64,000 nt of DNA from Lachnospiraceae bacterium GAM79 (GTDB lineage Bacteria; Bacillota; Clostridia; Lachnospirales; Lachnospiraceae), in the NCBI GenBank assembly GCA_020735665.1, contig CP085928.1:2023501-2087500 (forward strand), written 5' to 3'. Below are positions 16,128-26,012 of the stretch, one piece after another. The position numbers and the translations under genes were made by a program. The stretch's first letter is position 1. Each line of letters begins with the position of its first letter. The notes under the pieces are model-generated. The model made no database searches. It was not told the DNA's origin and saw nothing but the letters and a program-made list of their open reading frames with translations.

Positions 16128-17168
16128 TTAACTAAACGTGATCATACTATACACATCGGTATTTACGCTCTTGGAATAAGTGTAATCTTTATCAATCTTT
16201 GATACCCAGTTCGTTAAAAGATTATTAAAATAGGCATCATTTGCCTCTTTTGTCAACTCCGCTTTATTCGTAGCGGTTGCTTTCTCATCTGTCAGATATG
16301 TCATCTGAAAGATATGATAGCCATTCTCAGTCTCGATAACCGGGGAGATATCTCCATCCTGCATATCATATAAAGTATCCAGCACCTCTTGTCCATAGCT
16401 TTCCAGGATCTGATCCTTACTCATCGTATGGCTTCCGGCATATCGCAGGTTGTTTGTGTGGCCAAGGAAAGTAATATTCAGGTTCGGATTGTCCGATAAC
16501 TGCTGTTTGATCGAAGTATAAGCCTCGTCCGCTTTTTGTTTCTGTTCTGCAATCTTATCCTTACTGTACACTACGATATTTCCAAAATCATCCTCATAAT
16601 AACATTCAAAGAACATATCGTAAAATGTCGTCATTCTTGCCTGCTCATCGGATACCTCGGCAGAGGAATCGCTCATGACATGATCGTAAATCTTCTTCGC
16701 CAGTGCATTCTCCTGAAGAACACGGGATGGTGTATCTGCCTCCATGCCGGTTTCCTTCAACTGCTCATCGGTCAGACTGTTATAAAAATCTTCCGCTTCC
16801 TGTTCTGCCTGTGCCTGTTCTTCCTCCGTCAGGCTGATCTTGTATTCATCTGCCTGTGCGATCAATGCCTTAGTCTGGACAATGTTGGAGATTACTTCAC
16901 GCCTTGCCATTTCCTCGACATCCATCTCAATACCGCCATCCGTTTCGATCGTTTTGCCCCAGATGTCGCTGCCGTATTCTTTCTCGTACTCATCAATGGT
17001 TGTCTGTGCATAGATATACACCTCGTCCAAATAAATGTTGTCATTTCCGAATTTGAATACAATATATTTTCCTGTATTATCCTGACTCTCTTCTCCGCAC
17101 GCTGCAAGTGTAAGTAACATCACACATGCGCAGATCAAAGAAATAGCCTTTAGAATTCTACGTTTCAT
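16128..17168 (-). CDS. PrsA/parvulin-like peptidyl-prolyl isomerase lipoprotein
   Basis: The 346-residue product has a lipoprotein signal peptide with lipobox LAAC (cysteine near residue 24). A SurA/PrsA-like N-terminal helical region (about residues 55-190) includes glutamate-rich helices. A parvulin-type segment follows at about residues 195-300, with DGDISPVIETENGYHIFQM, the family's hallmark end. I chose the ATG at 17168 because AGGAGG is 8 bases upstream. It should act outside the membrane as a folding factor for secreted proteins. It is downstream of mfd on the same strand and shares a terminator with dut. Confidence 0.85.
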   Translation of the reverse strand: MKRRILKAISLICACVMLLTLAACGEESQDNTGKYIVFKFGNDNIYLDEVYIYAQTTIDEYEKEYGSDIWGKTIETDGGIEMDVEEMARREVISNIVQTKALIAQADEYKISLTEEEQAQAEQEAEDFYNSLTDEQLKETGMEADTPSRVLQENALAKKIYDHVMSDSSAEVSDEQARMTTFYDMFFECYYEDDFGNIVVYSKDKIAEQKQKADEAYTSIKQQLSDNPNLNITFLGHTNNLRYAGSHTMSKDQILESYGQEVLDTLYDMQDGDISPVIETENGYHIFQMTYLTDEKATATNKAELTKEANDAYFNNLLTNWVSKIDKDYTYSKSVNTDVYSMITFS

Positions 17169-17256
17169 CCACCAAACCTCCTGTTCTTCCAACTCACCGA
17201 TTTCGGTGTCTGCATCGCCCTGCAAACATTACAGATTTCGGTATGCTGATCATCCT

Positions 17257-20200
17257 TTATTCTTCTGCAAGCTCCGCGATATCGGCTACAACCGCTCTCG
17301 CCTGCTTCCAGATCTCTTTCTCTGTGATCGTCTTCATCTTAAGCACAAAAGACGGACTGTTGCCGATCACAAATTTCATGCTTCCTCTATATTTATCTAA
17401 TAACGAATCAATCTTTGCTGTGTCGATCTTCGCCTGTTTAAACATCGAAAACCGTAGTTCCGCCCCCGCCAGCATAATGCTGGTTATATAGGCACGATTT
17501 GCCTTTGCCTTTAATAAAGATACATCAAGCAGGTTCAGAACCTCTGTCGGCATCTCTCCGAATCTGTCATTTAATTCGTCAATAATATCGTCATAGTCAT
17601 CATCCGATGCGATATGTGATATCCGCTTGTACAGATCCAGCTTGATAAATTCATTCTTGACATATTCAGCCGGTATATAAGCATCCACCGGAAGCTGTAC
17701 GGTTGTCTCGAACCGTTCTTCAACCTTCTCGCCCATCTCCTGACGGATCGCATCATTTAACATCTTGCAGTACAGATCATAACCAACTGCTTCCATATGA
17801 CCGGACTGATCCTCGCCTAAGATATTTCCCGCGCCACGGATCTCCAGATCCTTCATGGACACCTTGATTCCGGAACCAAGATCGGTAAATTCCCGAATTG
17901 CTTTCAGTCTCTTTTCCGCAGTTTCTTTAATAAGTTTATCCCGACGGTACATCAGAAATGCATATGCATTCCGATCTGAACGACCGACACGGCCGCGGAG
18001 CTGATACAACTGGGATAAGCCAAATGTATCTGCATCATGAATGATCATGGTATTTGCATTCGGAATATCCAAGCCTGTCTCGATGATCGTCGTAGTAACC
18101 AGCACATCAATCTCATGATTGATAAACCGGTACATGATGTCCTCCAGCTGTCGTTCATGCATCTGGCCATGCGCATACTCAACGACTGCATCCGGTACAA
18201 GGGATGCGATCTCCGATGTGACCATCTCTATATTATTTACCCGGTTATATACATAATATACCTGACCATCCCGCGCCAGCTCACGCTTGATCGCTTCTTT
18301 GACAAGTTCGGGATCAAGCTCCATGACATAGGTCTGGATCGCCCGTCTGTCAACCGGTGCTTCTTCCAGAACACTCATATCCCGGATACCGATCAGGCTC
18401 ATATGAAGTGTACGAGGAATAGGAGTCGCTGTCAAGGTCAGAACGTCTACATTTGTCTTCATCTGCTTGATCTTTTCCTTATGTGTTACACCAAACCGCT
18501 GCTCCTCGTCTATGATCAGCAGACCAAGCTGCTTAAATGCCACATCCTTGGACAACAGCCGATGTGTTCCGATCACGATATCCACCTTTCCGGCCTTCAA
18601 ATCGGCGATCGTCTCCCGTACCTCCTTCGGTGTACAGAAACGGCATAACAGCCGGATCTCGACCGGGAATTCCTTCATACGTTCTTTGAATGTATTATAA
18701 TGCTGCTGTGCAAGGATCGTAGTAGGCACAAGATATGCAACCTGTCTGCCATCGTATACCGCCTTAAATGCCGCACGGATCGCAACCTCTGTCTTACCAA
18801 AGCCCACATCACCACAGATCAGACGATCCATGATCTTGCTGCTCTCCATGTCTGCCTTTGTCTCTGCGATTGCTTTCTTCTGGTCATCCGTTTCCTCGTA
18901 CGGGAACATTTCCTCAAATTCCTGCTGCCAGATCGTATCCTTCGAATAGCAAAAGCCCTGTGATGCCTGTCGTTTCGCATACAGGTTCACCAGTTCCTTT
19001 GCGATCGTTGCAACATGACCTTTTACCCGGCTTCTGGTCTTCTCCCAGTCCTTGCTGCCGAGCTTGTTGATCTTCGGCCGTCTGCCCTCTTTATCACTGT
19101 ATTTCTGGATACAGTCTACCTCAGAGGCCAGCACATAGAGCTTTCCGCCCTCTGCATAATTGATCGTTACATAATCTTTTAAGACACCGTCCACTTCGAC
19201 CTTCTCGATACCGCCATAGATACCAACACCATAGCGTTCATGAATCACACAGTCACCCACGCTGATATCAGAGAAATCCTTGATCACTTCACCGGAATAC
19301 CGCGGCTTCTGGTTCTTCTTTTTCTTCATACTGCTCCGTGCAGTAAAGACGTCGCCTTCATTTATCACAACCAGCTTCAGCTCCGGGAACTCAAATCCTG
19401 CCCGAAGTCTTCCTGTCGTAACCATTACCTCTTTCTCAGAAAGAACACGGTCGGTATCCTCTGAATAGAAGCACGCCACATCATGGCTGGTCAGATTCTC
19501 AACCATGCGTTTTGCTCTGGTCGTCGATGGTGAGATAAATATGATACGGTAATTCTTCTCTCGCCATTTTCCGATATCCGCAATCAACGCTTCAAAATTA
19601 TTTCTGTAAGAATTAACTACACGGCTGTCATATGTTACATCATGCCGGATCGTAAAATACCGATCCTCATGATACAGAATAGAAAATGCGAGCGTCTGAA
19701 ACGCCTGCATCTTCTGCACGATTGCCGGATAAGTAAATAAAATATTCATCATACCCGGAAGGATATAGCCACCCTCCAGACGGCTCTCCATGCTCTCAAG
19801 GAAGGTCGCCATATAGTTATCCGCATAATCTGATATCCGCGAAGTCTCATCCAATAAAATAACTGTATTCTTTGTGCGGAAGCAGTCTAAAAGTGATACT
19901 GTCTTACTGTAGAAATACTCTACATAGCTGTCGACTCCAGCCATTCCATGGAACTCAGTCAACTGCTCTTTGATCTCCCCGATCTGCTTCTTCAGACGGG
20001 CAGCTTCCTCTGTCTTGAACTCTTTCCGCAGCTTCTCATAATATGGCTTGAACTCCTGCTCAAGCTTACGGATACCCTGCGCCGTCCTGCGATCAGACAA
20101 CACCATCTCGCTTGCCGGATAGATCTGGATCTCCTGCACCTGTTCGATCGACCGCTGGCTTTCCACATCAAAGCTTCGGATGGTATCGACCTCCGTATCC

Positions 20201-20781
20201 CACATATCGATACGATATGGACATTCCTCTGTCAGAGGGAAAATATCAATGATACCACCACGCACAGCAAACTGTCCGACACCATCTACACTGTCTGCCT
20301 TTTCATACCCCAGTTCCACCAGACACTTCTTAAGCGCCTCGACGTCCAGTTCTTCTGCCTCACGGATCGTCACCACATTTTTCTTAATATAGGACAGATC
20401 CGGCATCCTATCAAATAACGCATCTACCGTCAGAATGATCGTACAGGCTTCTCCCTCGATCAGTCGTCTGAAAATATCCATCCGCCGTCTGGTGATAGAA
20501 TTTCCATGGATATCTGAGCTGTAAAATAAAATATCCTTCGACGGATACATATACACCGCTTTATCATAGAAACGGAAGTCCTCATATAACTGTTCCATTC
20601 TCTGTTCGCTGTAGGTTACGACCAGCCTTACATGTGCATCGGATGAAAATGCATGCATCAGATACACCCGGTCTGTTCCGTCATTTCCGGATATATTGAC
20701 GATGCCATCCTGCTCTTTTAACCAGTCCTTTATCTGTATATAATTTTCGGTATGTTTTACAGGCTCATTGATTGCCTTCAT
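17257..20781 (-). CDS. mfd: Transcription-repair coupling factor
   Basis: The 1174-residue protein removes RNA polymerase stalled at DNA lesions and recruits UvrAB. The full architecture is present: UvrB-like N-terminal domains, the CarD-like polymerase-interaction domain at about residues 500-565 (GDCVIHERYGVGIYGGIEKV), the helicase domain with Walker A CGDVGFGKTE (about 650) and box II IDEEQRFG (about 750), the second RecA lobe and translocation module (GRVGRSDRNAYAFL), and the TRCF C-terminal domain. The length is normal. It lies between pth and the foldase gene, the common pth-mfd-prsA order of clostridia. Confidence 0.98.
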   Translation of the reverse strand: MKAINEPVKHTENYIQIKDWLKEQDGIVNISGNDGTDRVYLMHAFSSDAHVRLVVTYSEQRMEQLYEDFRFYDKAVYMYPSKDILFYSSDIHGNSITRRRMDIFRRLIEGEACTIILTVDALFDRMPDLSYIKKNVVTIREAEELDVEALKKCLVELGYEKADSVDGVGQFAVRGGIIDIFPLTEECPYRIDMWDTEVDTIRSFDVESQRSIEQVQEIQIYPASEMVLSDRRTAQGIRKLEQEFKPYYEKLRKEFKTEEAARLKKQIGEIKEQLTEFHGMAGVDSYVEYFYSKTVSLLDCFRTKNTVILLDETSRISDYADNYMATFLESMESRLEGGYILPGMMNILFTYPAIVQKMQAFQTLAFSILYHEDRYFTIRHDVTYDSRVVNSYRNNFEALIADIGKWREKNYRIIFISPSTTRAKRMVENLTSHDVACFYSEDTDRVLSEKEVMVTTGRLRAGFEFPELKLVVINEGDVFTARSSMKKKKNQKPRYSGEVIKDFSDISVGDCVIHERYGVGIYGGIEKVEVDGVLKDYVTINYAEGGKLYVLASEVDCIQKYSDKEGRRPKINKLGSKDWEKTRSRVKGHVATIAKELVNLYAKRQASQGFCYSKDTIWQQEFEEMFPYEETDDQKKAIAETKADMESSKIMDRLICGDVGFGKTEVAIRAAFKAVYDGRQVAYLVPTTILAQQHYNTFKERMKEFPVEIRLLCRFCTPKEVRETIADLKAGKVDIVIGTHRLLSKDVAFKQLGLLIIDEEQRFGVTHKEKIKQMKTNVDVLTLTATPIPRTLHMSLIGIRDMSVLEEAPVDRRAIQTYVMELDPELVKEAIKRELARDGQVYYVYNRVNNIEMVTSEIASLVPDAVVEYAHGQMHERQLEDIMYRFINHEIDVLVTTTIIETGLDIPNANTMIIHDADTFGLSQLYQLRGRVGRSDRNAYAFLMYRRDKLIKETAEKRLKAIREFTDLGSGIKVSMKDLEIRGAGNILGEDQSGHMEAVGYDLYCKMLNDAIRQEMGEKVEERFETTVQLPVDAYIPAEYVKNEFIKLDLYKRISHIASDDDYDDIIDELNDRFGEMPTEVLNLLDVSLLKAKANRAYITSIMLAGAELRFSMFKQAKIDTAKIDSLLDKYRGSMKFVIGNSPSFVLKMKTITEKEIWKQARAVVADIAELAEE

Positions 20782-20794
20782 ATCGACGCCAAAT

Positions 20795-20815
20795 GCCAGG
20801 CTGATACAGCCTGGC
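20795..20815. other. Hairpin between pth and mfd
   Basis: A perfect 9-bp stem (GCCAGGCTG with its complement around three bases) lies 15 bases upstream of the mfd start. A T-rich run follows on the plus strand, whereas both flanking genes read minus. It may tune read-through into mfd. Confidence 0.5.
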
Positions 20816-20916
20816 TCCCTTTCTTTTTTATTTTCTGATTATTTATACCTGTCTGATCGTATCCACAGCTTTACCCTGTATACGACCTGTTCCGATCAAC
20901 ACATTTTATCTTTCAG

Positions 20917-21474
20917 TTAATTATATTTATTCATTGCTGCTGCCGCGCTGTCTTTTAATATCAATGCGATCGCATCACCGGCATTATCACAGCCTGCCTT
21001 GATCTCCGGAAGTTCATCTTTTCCAAATCTGGATAATACATAATCTGCAAGATCCATACGATCCGGTTTCTTTCCGATTCCGACACGGACCCGGACAAAT
21101 TCCTGTGTTCCCAGATGTGAAATAATATTCTTCATTCCATTATGTCCGCCGGCACTTCCCTTTTCACGAATCCGAAGCTTGCCGACTGCCAGATCGATAT
21201 CATCATAAGCAACGATCACATCGGATGGATCGCATTTGTAATAATCGACCAGCTCCCGGACACTTTCTCCACTCAGATTCATAAATGTCTGTGGCATTGC
21301 AAGGATCACTTTCTCTCCTTCTATCATGCCCCTGCCATAGATCGCTTTATGCTTCTTTTCACTCAATTCTATATTATATTTATCTGCAAGTCCTACAATT
21401 ACGGAAAATCCTACATTATGTCTGGTTCCCGCATATTTGGTTCCCGGATTTCCAAGTCCTACTATCAGTTTCAT
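20917..21474 (-). CDS. pth: Peptidyl-tRNA hydrolase
   Basis: The 185-residue enzyme recycles tRNA from peptidyl-tRNA released by stalled ribosomes. Family motifs are clear: GLGNPGTKYAGTRHNVGF with the catalytic histidine near residue 19, TFMNLSGESV, VAYDDIDLAVGKLRIR with its aspartate, and GSAGGHNGMKNI. The ATG lies one base after the stop of the GlmU-like gene (TAAGATG), so the pair is translationally coupled. Confidence 0.97.
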   Translation of the reverse strand: MKLIVGLGNPGTKYAGTRHNVGFSVIVGLADKYNIELSEKKHKAIYGRGMIEGEKVILAMPQTFMNLSGESVRELVDYYKCDPSDVIVAYDDIDLAVGKLRIREKGSAGGHNGMKNIISHLGTQEFVRVRVGIGKKPDRMDLADYVLSRFGKDELPEIKAGCDNAGDAIALILKDSAAAAMNKYN

Positions 21475-21475
21475 C

Positions 21476-22234
21476 TTATCTTGACCTCATTATCTCTTCT
21501 GCTTCTGCAAGCTGTTCCAGTGTATTAACACCCTTGATCTGATCTGCATCCTCCATGGCTGCCGCATCGACCGGAAGTCCCATTTTCTTGATGATCTCAA
21601 TGGTATCCGGCAGATAATATTCACCCTGTGCATTATCATTTGTAATCTGTGAAAGTGCTGCCAGTAATGCATCACATTTGAAAATATACATACCGGAATT
21701 TACTTCTCTAACCGCCTGTTCTTCCTCGGTTGCATCCTTCTGTTCTACGATCTTTGATAAGCCTTTCTCATCACGGATAATTCTTCCGTATCCAAATGGA
21801 TCTGAAAGCATCGCTGAGATAACCGTAACACCATTTCCTGCTGCAACATGCTTCTTGATCGCCTGCTCTAATGTCTTACCGGTTACAAGTGGTGTATCTC
21901 CGCAAAGGACAACAACATCTCCCTCCGTGCCGATAAAATCAGAAGCACACTTGACCGCATGACCGGTTCCAAGCTGTTCGGTCTGTAGTGCATAGCTTAC
22001 TACATCCTGCATTTCTTCTGTCTTATCAAGCTTCGCATAAGTATCTTTAATACTTTTTTCTACTTCTTCTGCCTTGTATCCAACGATCACACAGACTTTA
22101 TCACATCCGGCAACTCTTGCCGCTTCTATCGAATAGTATACCATCGGTTTCCCAAGCACCTCGTGCACAACCTTTGGCTTTTCAGATTTCATTCTTGTTC
22201 CCTTGCCTGCTGCAAGGATGATTGCTTTCAGCAT
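21476..22234 (-). CDS. GlmU-like UDP-GlcNAc pyrophosphorylase, uridylyltransferase domain only
   Basis: The 252-residue protein is the nucleotidyltransferase half of GlmU: LAAGKGTRMKSEKPKVVHEV (signature GxGTRM), QLGTGHAVKCA, CGDTPLVTG and REVNSGMYIF. It should convert GlcNAc-1-P and UTP to UDP-GlcNAc for the cell wall. Normal GlmU is about 455 residues with a C-terminal left-handed beta-helix acetyltransferase; here the frame stops at 252 and pth follows at once. The acetyltransferase must therefore be elsewhere or done differently. I chose the ATG at 22234, with GGAGG 11 bases upstream; the longer reading uses a TTG inside the ribosome-binding site. Confidence 0.85.
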   Translation of the reverse strand: MLKAIILAAGKGTRMKSEKPKVVHEVLGKPMVYYSIEAARVAGCDKVCVIVGYKAEEVEKSIKDTYAKLDKTEEMQDVVSYALQTEQLGTGHAVKCASDFIGTEGDVVVLCGDTPLVTGKTLEQAIKKHVAAGNGVTVISAMLSDPFGYGRIIRDEKGLSKIVEQKDATEEEQAVREVNSGMYIFKCDALLAALSQITNDNAQGEYYLPDTIEIIKKMGLPVDAAAMEDADQIKGVNTLEQLAEAEEIMRSR

Positions 22235-22448
22235 TGTCCTATTATCCTCCAAATAAAATATGAGATTACCACAGCTAATTTTACTTTATCCCTATTTCAT
22301 TTTCAACCATATGGTGGAAATATTTCGTACATTCATCAAATTCTTCCTTACCACATGATAAACATTTCATAAATATAATCTCCTCTCAAATTAAATGAAC
22401 AACTTATTTATTGAATTTCGTCTCACAACCACTTTATTAATCGACACT

Positions 22449-22868
22449 TTAATCACAATTCATTTTCTGAAAAGGAACAGATATCCCCATCATCGCACCA
22501 GCTAAAATCATTATGCTGGCATAAATCTCATTCAAATTAAAACATACCATAATCATAGCCAAAATAACAAAAATGGAGCAAATCCCCAGTTGAAGATTCT
22601 TTATTTTTCCTTTTTTATCCTTTTTTAACTTAACTGTTAAAAATCCTACATCCAATAAAATATAGAGAATAAAGTCTACAATGAATAAAGCAATGTTTAA
22701 ATCTTTTTCATAACAAATCGCTAAAATAATATTATACAATCCCAAAGCCACAGAACATACTTTGGTTAATTTAGCGTTCCAAATCACATTTGGAATCTTC
22801 CATTTGAAAGTAGACCAAACAATCAAAAAACAACCCGAAAACAATATCATTACTCTATTTATTTCCAT
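22449..22868 (-). CDS. Small integral membrane protein of unknown function
   Basis: The 139-residue product has about four membrane segments, for example VMILFSGCFLIVWSTF, ALGLYNIILAICY, NIALFIVDFILYILLDV and SIFVILAMIMVCFNL. A basic KLKKDKKGKIK loop lies between the third and fourth. No domain is recognised. GGGGAGAAGG precedes the ATG. The gene is more AT-rich than spoVG and pth on either side, with short AT-rich spacers, which suggests later acquisition. Confidence 0.6.
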   Translation of the reverse strand: MEINRVMILFSGCFLIVWSTFKWKIPNVIWNAKLTKVCSVALGLYNIILAICYEKDLNIALFIVDFILYILLDVGFLTVKLKKDKKGKIKNLQLGICSIFVILAMIMVCFNLNEIYASIMILAGAMMGISVPFQKMNCD

Positions 22869-22924
22869 AAACCTTCTCTCCCCTTGTTATAGATCTTTAC
22901 CATATATAAATACCAATACTAACA

Positions 22925-22957
22925 CTAAAGCCAGCCACTGCATCTACAGTGGCTGGC
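22925..22957 (-). terminator. Terminator after spoVG
   Basis: On the minus strand GCCAGCCACTG and its complement form an 11-bp perfect stem with a 6-base loop and a T-rich tail, 14 bases past the spoVG stop. It closes the glgC-glgD-spoVG transcript. Confidence 0.85.
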
Positions 22958-22970
22958 TCCGTTTCACGTC

Positions 22971-23231
22971 TTAAGCTTCCAGTGATTCCTGATATTTCTC
23001 AAGTATCATCCGCTGCAGACGTTCTCTTGTCTCAGTATTGATTGGATGTGCGATATCTCTGTACTCACCATCTGCTGCTTTCCGGCTAGGCATCGCAATA
23101 AACAATCCCTTATCACCCTGGATCACTTTGATATCATGAACTACAAATTCATTATCAATTGTGATCGAAACGACGGCTTTCATCTTACCTTCTTTTTCAA
23201 CACCCCTGACTCTGATATCGGTCACCTGCAT
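22971..23231 (-). CDS. spoVG: SpoVG-family septation/regulatory protein
   Basis: The 86-residue protein matches SpoVG over its length: [20 protein letters not shown], the core [11 protein letters not shown] and the conserved [10 protein letters not shown], then YRDIAHPIN. SpoVG proteins are nucleic-acid-binding regulators that affect asymmetric septation and surface or virulence genes. The length is normal, although the variable C-terminal tail is short. GGGGG precedes the ATG. It follows glgD by 29 bases, an unusual partner. Confidence 0.95.
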   Translation of the reverse strand: MQVTDIRVRGVEKEGKMKAVVSITIDNEFVVHDIKVIQGDKGLFIAMPSRKAADGEYRDIAHPINTETRERLQRMILEKYQESLEA

Positions 23232-23260
23232 CGTGTGTACCCCCTTGTCTTTCTTATCTG

Positions 23261-24385
23261 CTACAATGCGTATCTGAAATTCTTCTCCACGATAACCTTG
23301 ATGTCATCCGGGCTACCCTGATGAACTGTATTTGCACGGATCGTATCTCTACTTTCTACAATACAGTTTTCAATTACACAATTATCCCCAATGTGTACAT
23401 CGTTCAGAATGATAGAATTTCTGATCACACAGTTGTTGCCAATGTATACCTTCTTAAATAATACTGAATTCTCTACAGTACCATTTATGATACATCCACT
23501 TGCTACCAGGCTGTTATTCACAACCGCTTCCCCATTATACTTTGCTGGTGGAAGATCCTCCACCTTGGAGTAGATGTCAGGATGCTGCTTGAAGAAATAG
23601 TTTCTTACATCTCTGTTCAGGAAATCCATGTTTGTCTTATAGTAAGACTCCTTGGTTCCGATGTTTCTCCAGTAAGTATCCATCTTATATCCATAAATCT
23701 TCTTTACATTCTTATATCTTACAAGAATATCTCTTACAAAATCAGTTCTGCCTTCATTTGCACAGGTTTCCAGTAATTCGATGAGCTGTCTTCTTCTGAT
23801 CACATAGATACCGGTTGAGATCGTATTGTTGCCTGCAACCAGTGGCTTCTCCTCGAAATCTATGATACGGTTGTCCGCATCCATCTGTACTACACCGAAA
23901 CGGTTCACATCATCTTCTCCCGGTTCGAGATCCTTACATACAACTGTAATATCTGCGCCCTTGCTGATGTGTTCTTCCAGAACCTTACCATAATCCAGCT
24001 TGTAGATACCATCACCGGATGCAATAACTACATATGGCTCATGACTTTCCTTCAGGAAATTAATGTTCTGATAAAGGGCATCCGCTGTACCCTTATACCA
24101 ATAGCTGTTCTCTGATGTAATGGTTGGTGTGAATATATAGAGACCACCCTGTTTTCTTCCGAAATCCCACCATTTGCTGGAATTCAGATGTTCATTCAGA
24201 GATCTGGTATTGTACTGTGTAAATACCGCTACCTTCTGGATATGGGAATTTGTCATATTCGAAAGGGCAAAATCAATAGCTCTGTAACCGCCAGTAATAG
24301 GCATAGCTGCAACAGCTCTCTTTGCTGATAATTCGCCCATCTTGTTGCTATTACCACCTGCTAAAATTATACCTAATGCTCTCAT
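23261..24385 (-). CDS. glgD: Glucose-1-phosphate adenylyltransferase, regulatory-type subunit GlgD
   Basis: The 374-residue protein resembles GlgC but has the shortened, altered substrate loop of Firmicutes Glg[21 protein letters not shown] in place of the canonical GGxGxRL signature. It keeps [22 protein letters not shown] and a C-terminal hexapeptide beta-helix ([20 protein letters not shown]). GlgC and GlgD form a heterotetramer in which GlgD raises GlgC activity. Its start is 2 bases from the glgC stop, so expression is coupled. Confidence 0.95.
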   Translation of the reverse strand: MRALGIILAGGNSNKMGELSAKRAVAAMPITGGYRAIDFALSNMTNSHIQKVAVFTQYNTRSLNEHLNSSKWWDFGRKQGGLYIFTPTITSENSYWYKGTADALYQNINFLKESHEPYVVIASGDGIYKLDYGKVLEEHISKGADITVVCKDLEPGEDDVNRFGVVQMDADNRIIDFEEKPLVAGNNTISTGIYVIRRRQLIELLETCANEGRTDFVRDILVRYKNVKKIYGYKMDTYWRNIGTKESYYKTNMDFLNRDVRNYFFKQHPDIYSKVEDLPPAKYNGEAVVNNSLVASGCIINGTVENSVLFKKVYIGNNCVIRNSIILNDVHIGDNCVIENCIVESRDTIRANTVHQGSPDDIKVIVEKNFRYAL

Positions 24386-24387
24386 CT

Positions 24388-25656
24388 CTATTCACCTGCC
24401 TTTATAATACTTCCGCCACTCTTTAAGTTGCCATCCGGATAATCTTCCGGAGTAGTCACACCAGATATAGCAGTATTCTTACCGATTGTTACACCATCAG
24501 GAATAACTGAGTTTTCTCCGATCGTAACAAGTCCAAATGAATAAATCTGTGGCTTGAATTCATTGACAGCTTCTTCTCCGATTCCAAGCTTAGCATCCTT
24601 ACCAATCTTAACATTCTCTGCGATGATAGCCTTGTCCATATATGCATTCTCACCGATCGTTGCGTTATTCATAATGATCGAATTACGGATGACTGCACCC
24701 TTTTCGATCGTAACACCGGAACCGATAACGGAATTCTCAACATCGCCGTACACCTCTGTTCCTTCACCGATGATACATCTGCTTACTCTGCCGCTTGCAT
24801 CTATGTACTGTGGTGGGATCGCATCTGTCTTGGTGTAGATCTTCCAGAACTCCTCATACAGATTGAATTCAGGAACAATATCTACTAACTCCATATTTGC
24901 TTCCCAGTAAGAACCAAGTGTTCCTACATCCTTCCAGTAACCCTTGAAGTCATATGCACAGATCTTCTTGCCATTTGAATGGCAGTATGGAATGATGTGC
25001 TTACCAAAGTCACATTCCGGCTGATCCTTCATCTTTACAAGTGCTTCACGAAGCACCTTCCAACTGAATATATATATACCCATAGATGCTTTGTTACTTC
25101 TAGGATTTGCAGGTTTCTCCTCAAATTCTGAAATAACATTGTTCTCATCTGTAATTACAACGCCAAATCTGCTAGCTTCTTCCCATGGTACCTGATATGT
25201 TGCAAGTGTGATATCTGCATCACAGGATTTGTGATATTCCAGCATGTTCTCATAGTCCATCTTGTAGATATGATCACCAGATAATATCAGAACATATTCC
25301 GGATTATAATAGTCTATAAACTCCAGGTTCTGATAAATAGCATTTGCAGTACCTGTATACCATTCGCTGTTATCACTTTTCTCGTATGGTGGAAGAACTG
25401 TCACGCCTCCTATGTTACGATCCAGATCCCAAGGGATACCGATTCCAATATGCTGGTTAAGCCTCAGTGGTCTGTACTGTGTAAGAACACCTACTGTATC
25501 AACACCTGAATTAATACAGTTGCTTAATGGGAAATCGATAATCTTGTATTTGCCGCCAAAAGCTACAGCCGGCTTAGCCAGATTAGAGGTCAGAACGCCT
25601 AAACGGCTTCCCTGTCCTCCTGCAAGAAGCATGGCTATCATTTCTTTTTTAATCAT
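24388..25656 (-). CDS. glgC: Glucose-1-phosphate adenylyltransferase, catalytic subunit GlgC
   Basis: The 422-residue enzyme makes ADP-glucose for glycogen synthesis. It has the signature [30 protein letters not shown], the GTANAIYQN segment, [11 protein letters not shown] (catalytic aspartate), [19 protein letters not shown] and a C-terminal left-handed beta-helix ([18 protein letters not shown]). The ATG follows AAGGGG. The 356-base divergent spacer upstream should hold its promoter. The rest of the glycogen pathway is not in this window. Confidence 0.96.
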   Translation of the reverse strand: MIKKEMIAMLLAGGQGSRLGVLTSNLAKPAVAFGGKYKIIDFPLSNCINSGVDTVGVLTQYRPLRLNQHIGIGIPWDLDRNIGGVTVLPPYEKSDNSEWYTGTANAIYQNLEFIDYYNPEYVLILSGDHIYKMDYENMLEYHKSCDADITLATYQVPWEEASRFGVVITDENNVISEFEEKPANPRSNKASMGIYIFSWKVLREALVKMKDQPECDFGKHIIPYCHSNGKKICAYDFKGYWKDVGTLGSYWEANMELVDIVPEFNLYEEFWKIYTKTDAIPPQYIDASGRVSRCIIGEGTEVYGDVENSVIGSGVTIEKGAVIRNSIIMNNATIGENAYMDKAIIAENVKIGKDAKLGIGEEAVNEFKPQIYSFGLVTIGENSVIPDGVTIGKNTAISGVTTPEDYPDGNLKSGGSIIKAGE

Positions 25657-26012
25657 AATGTCACCCCTTCGTGCGTATTAATATAAATGCATTATACCAC
25701 TGTTTTTGTAATAAGCAAAGTTTTTTATTGCATTTTCACAATAAAAGTTGAAAGAATATAGAAATTTTAAACATTTTTACAAAATAAACATATATTTTGC
25801 ATGAATTTCCCATGTATCTTTTAACAATTTTCACTGTGCATTTTTGATTAAAAAAATTTCTTTCCTATATTCTCCGGGTAGAAATGGTTTTCTACTTGTG
25901 ATAAACTCTAATTAATTATTTTACCAATATACTTTCAGGCTGTTACACAGATTTTGACCTGTCATCATCCCACAAATGCCTGAGTATACGAAGATGAAAG
26001 GAAGAAGAACTT
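25657..26012. other. Divergent intergenic region glgC / asparaginase
   Basis: This 356-base AT-rich spacer must carry the promoters of glgC (minus) and the asparaginase gene (plus). I see no gene, long hairpin or recognisable riboswitch. A short inverted repeat, GTAGAAATGG followed by TTTTCTAC, lies at about 25877-25898. The asparaginase ribosome-binding site (GAAAGGAAG) is at its right end. Confidence 0.5.

Noticed and set aside
18037..18648. Plus-strand ORF of 203 codons
   Set aside because: Antisense to the helicase part of mfd; a shadow of a long conserved gene.
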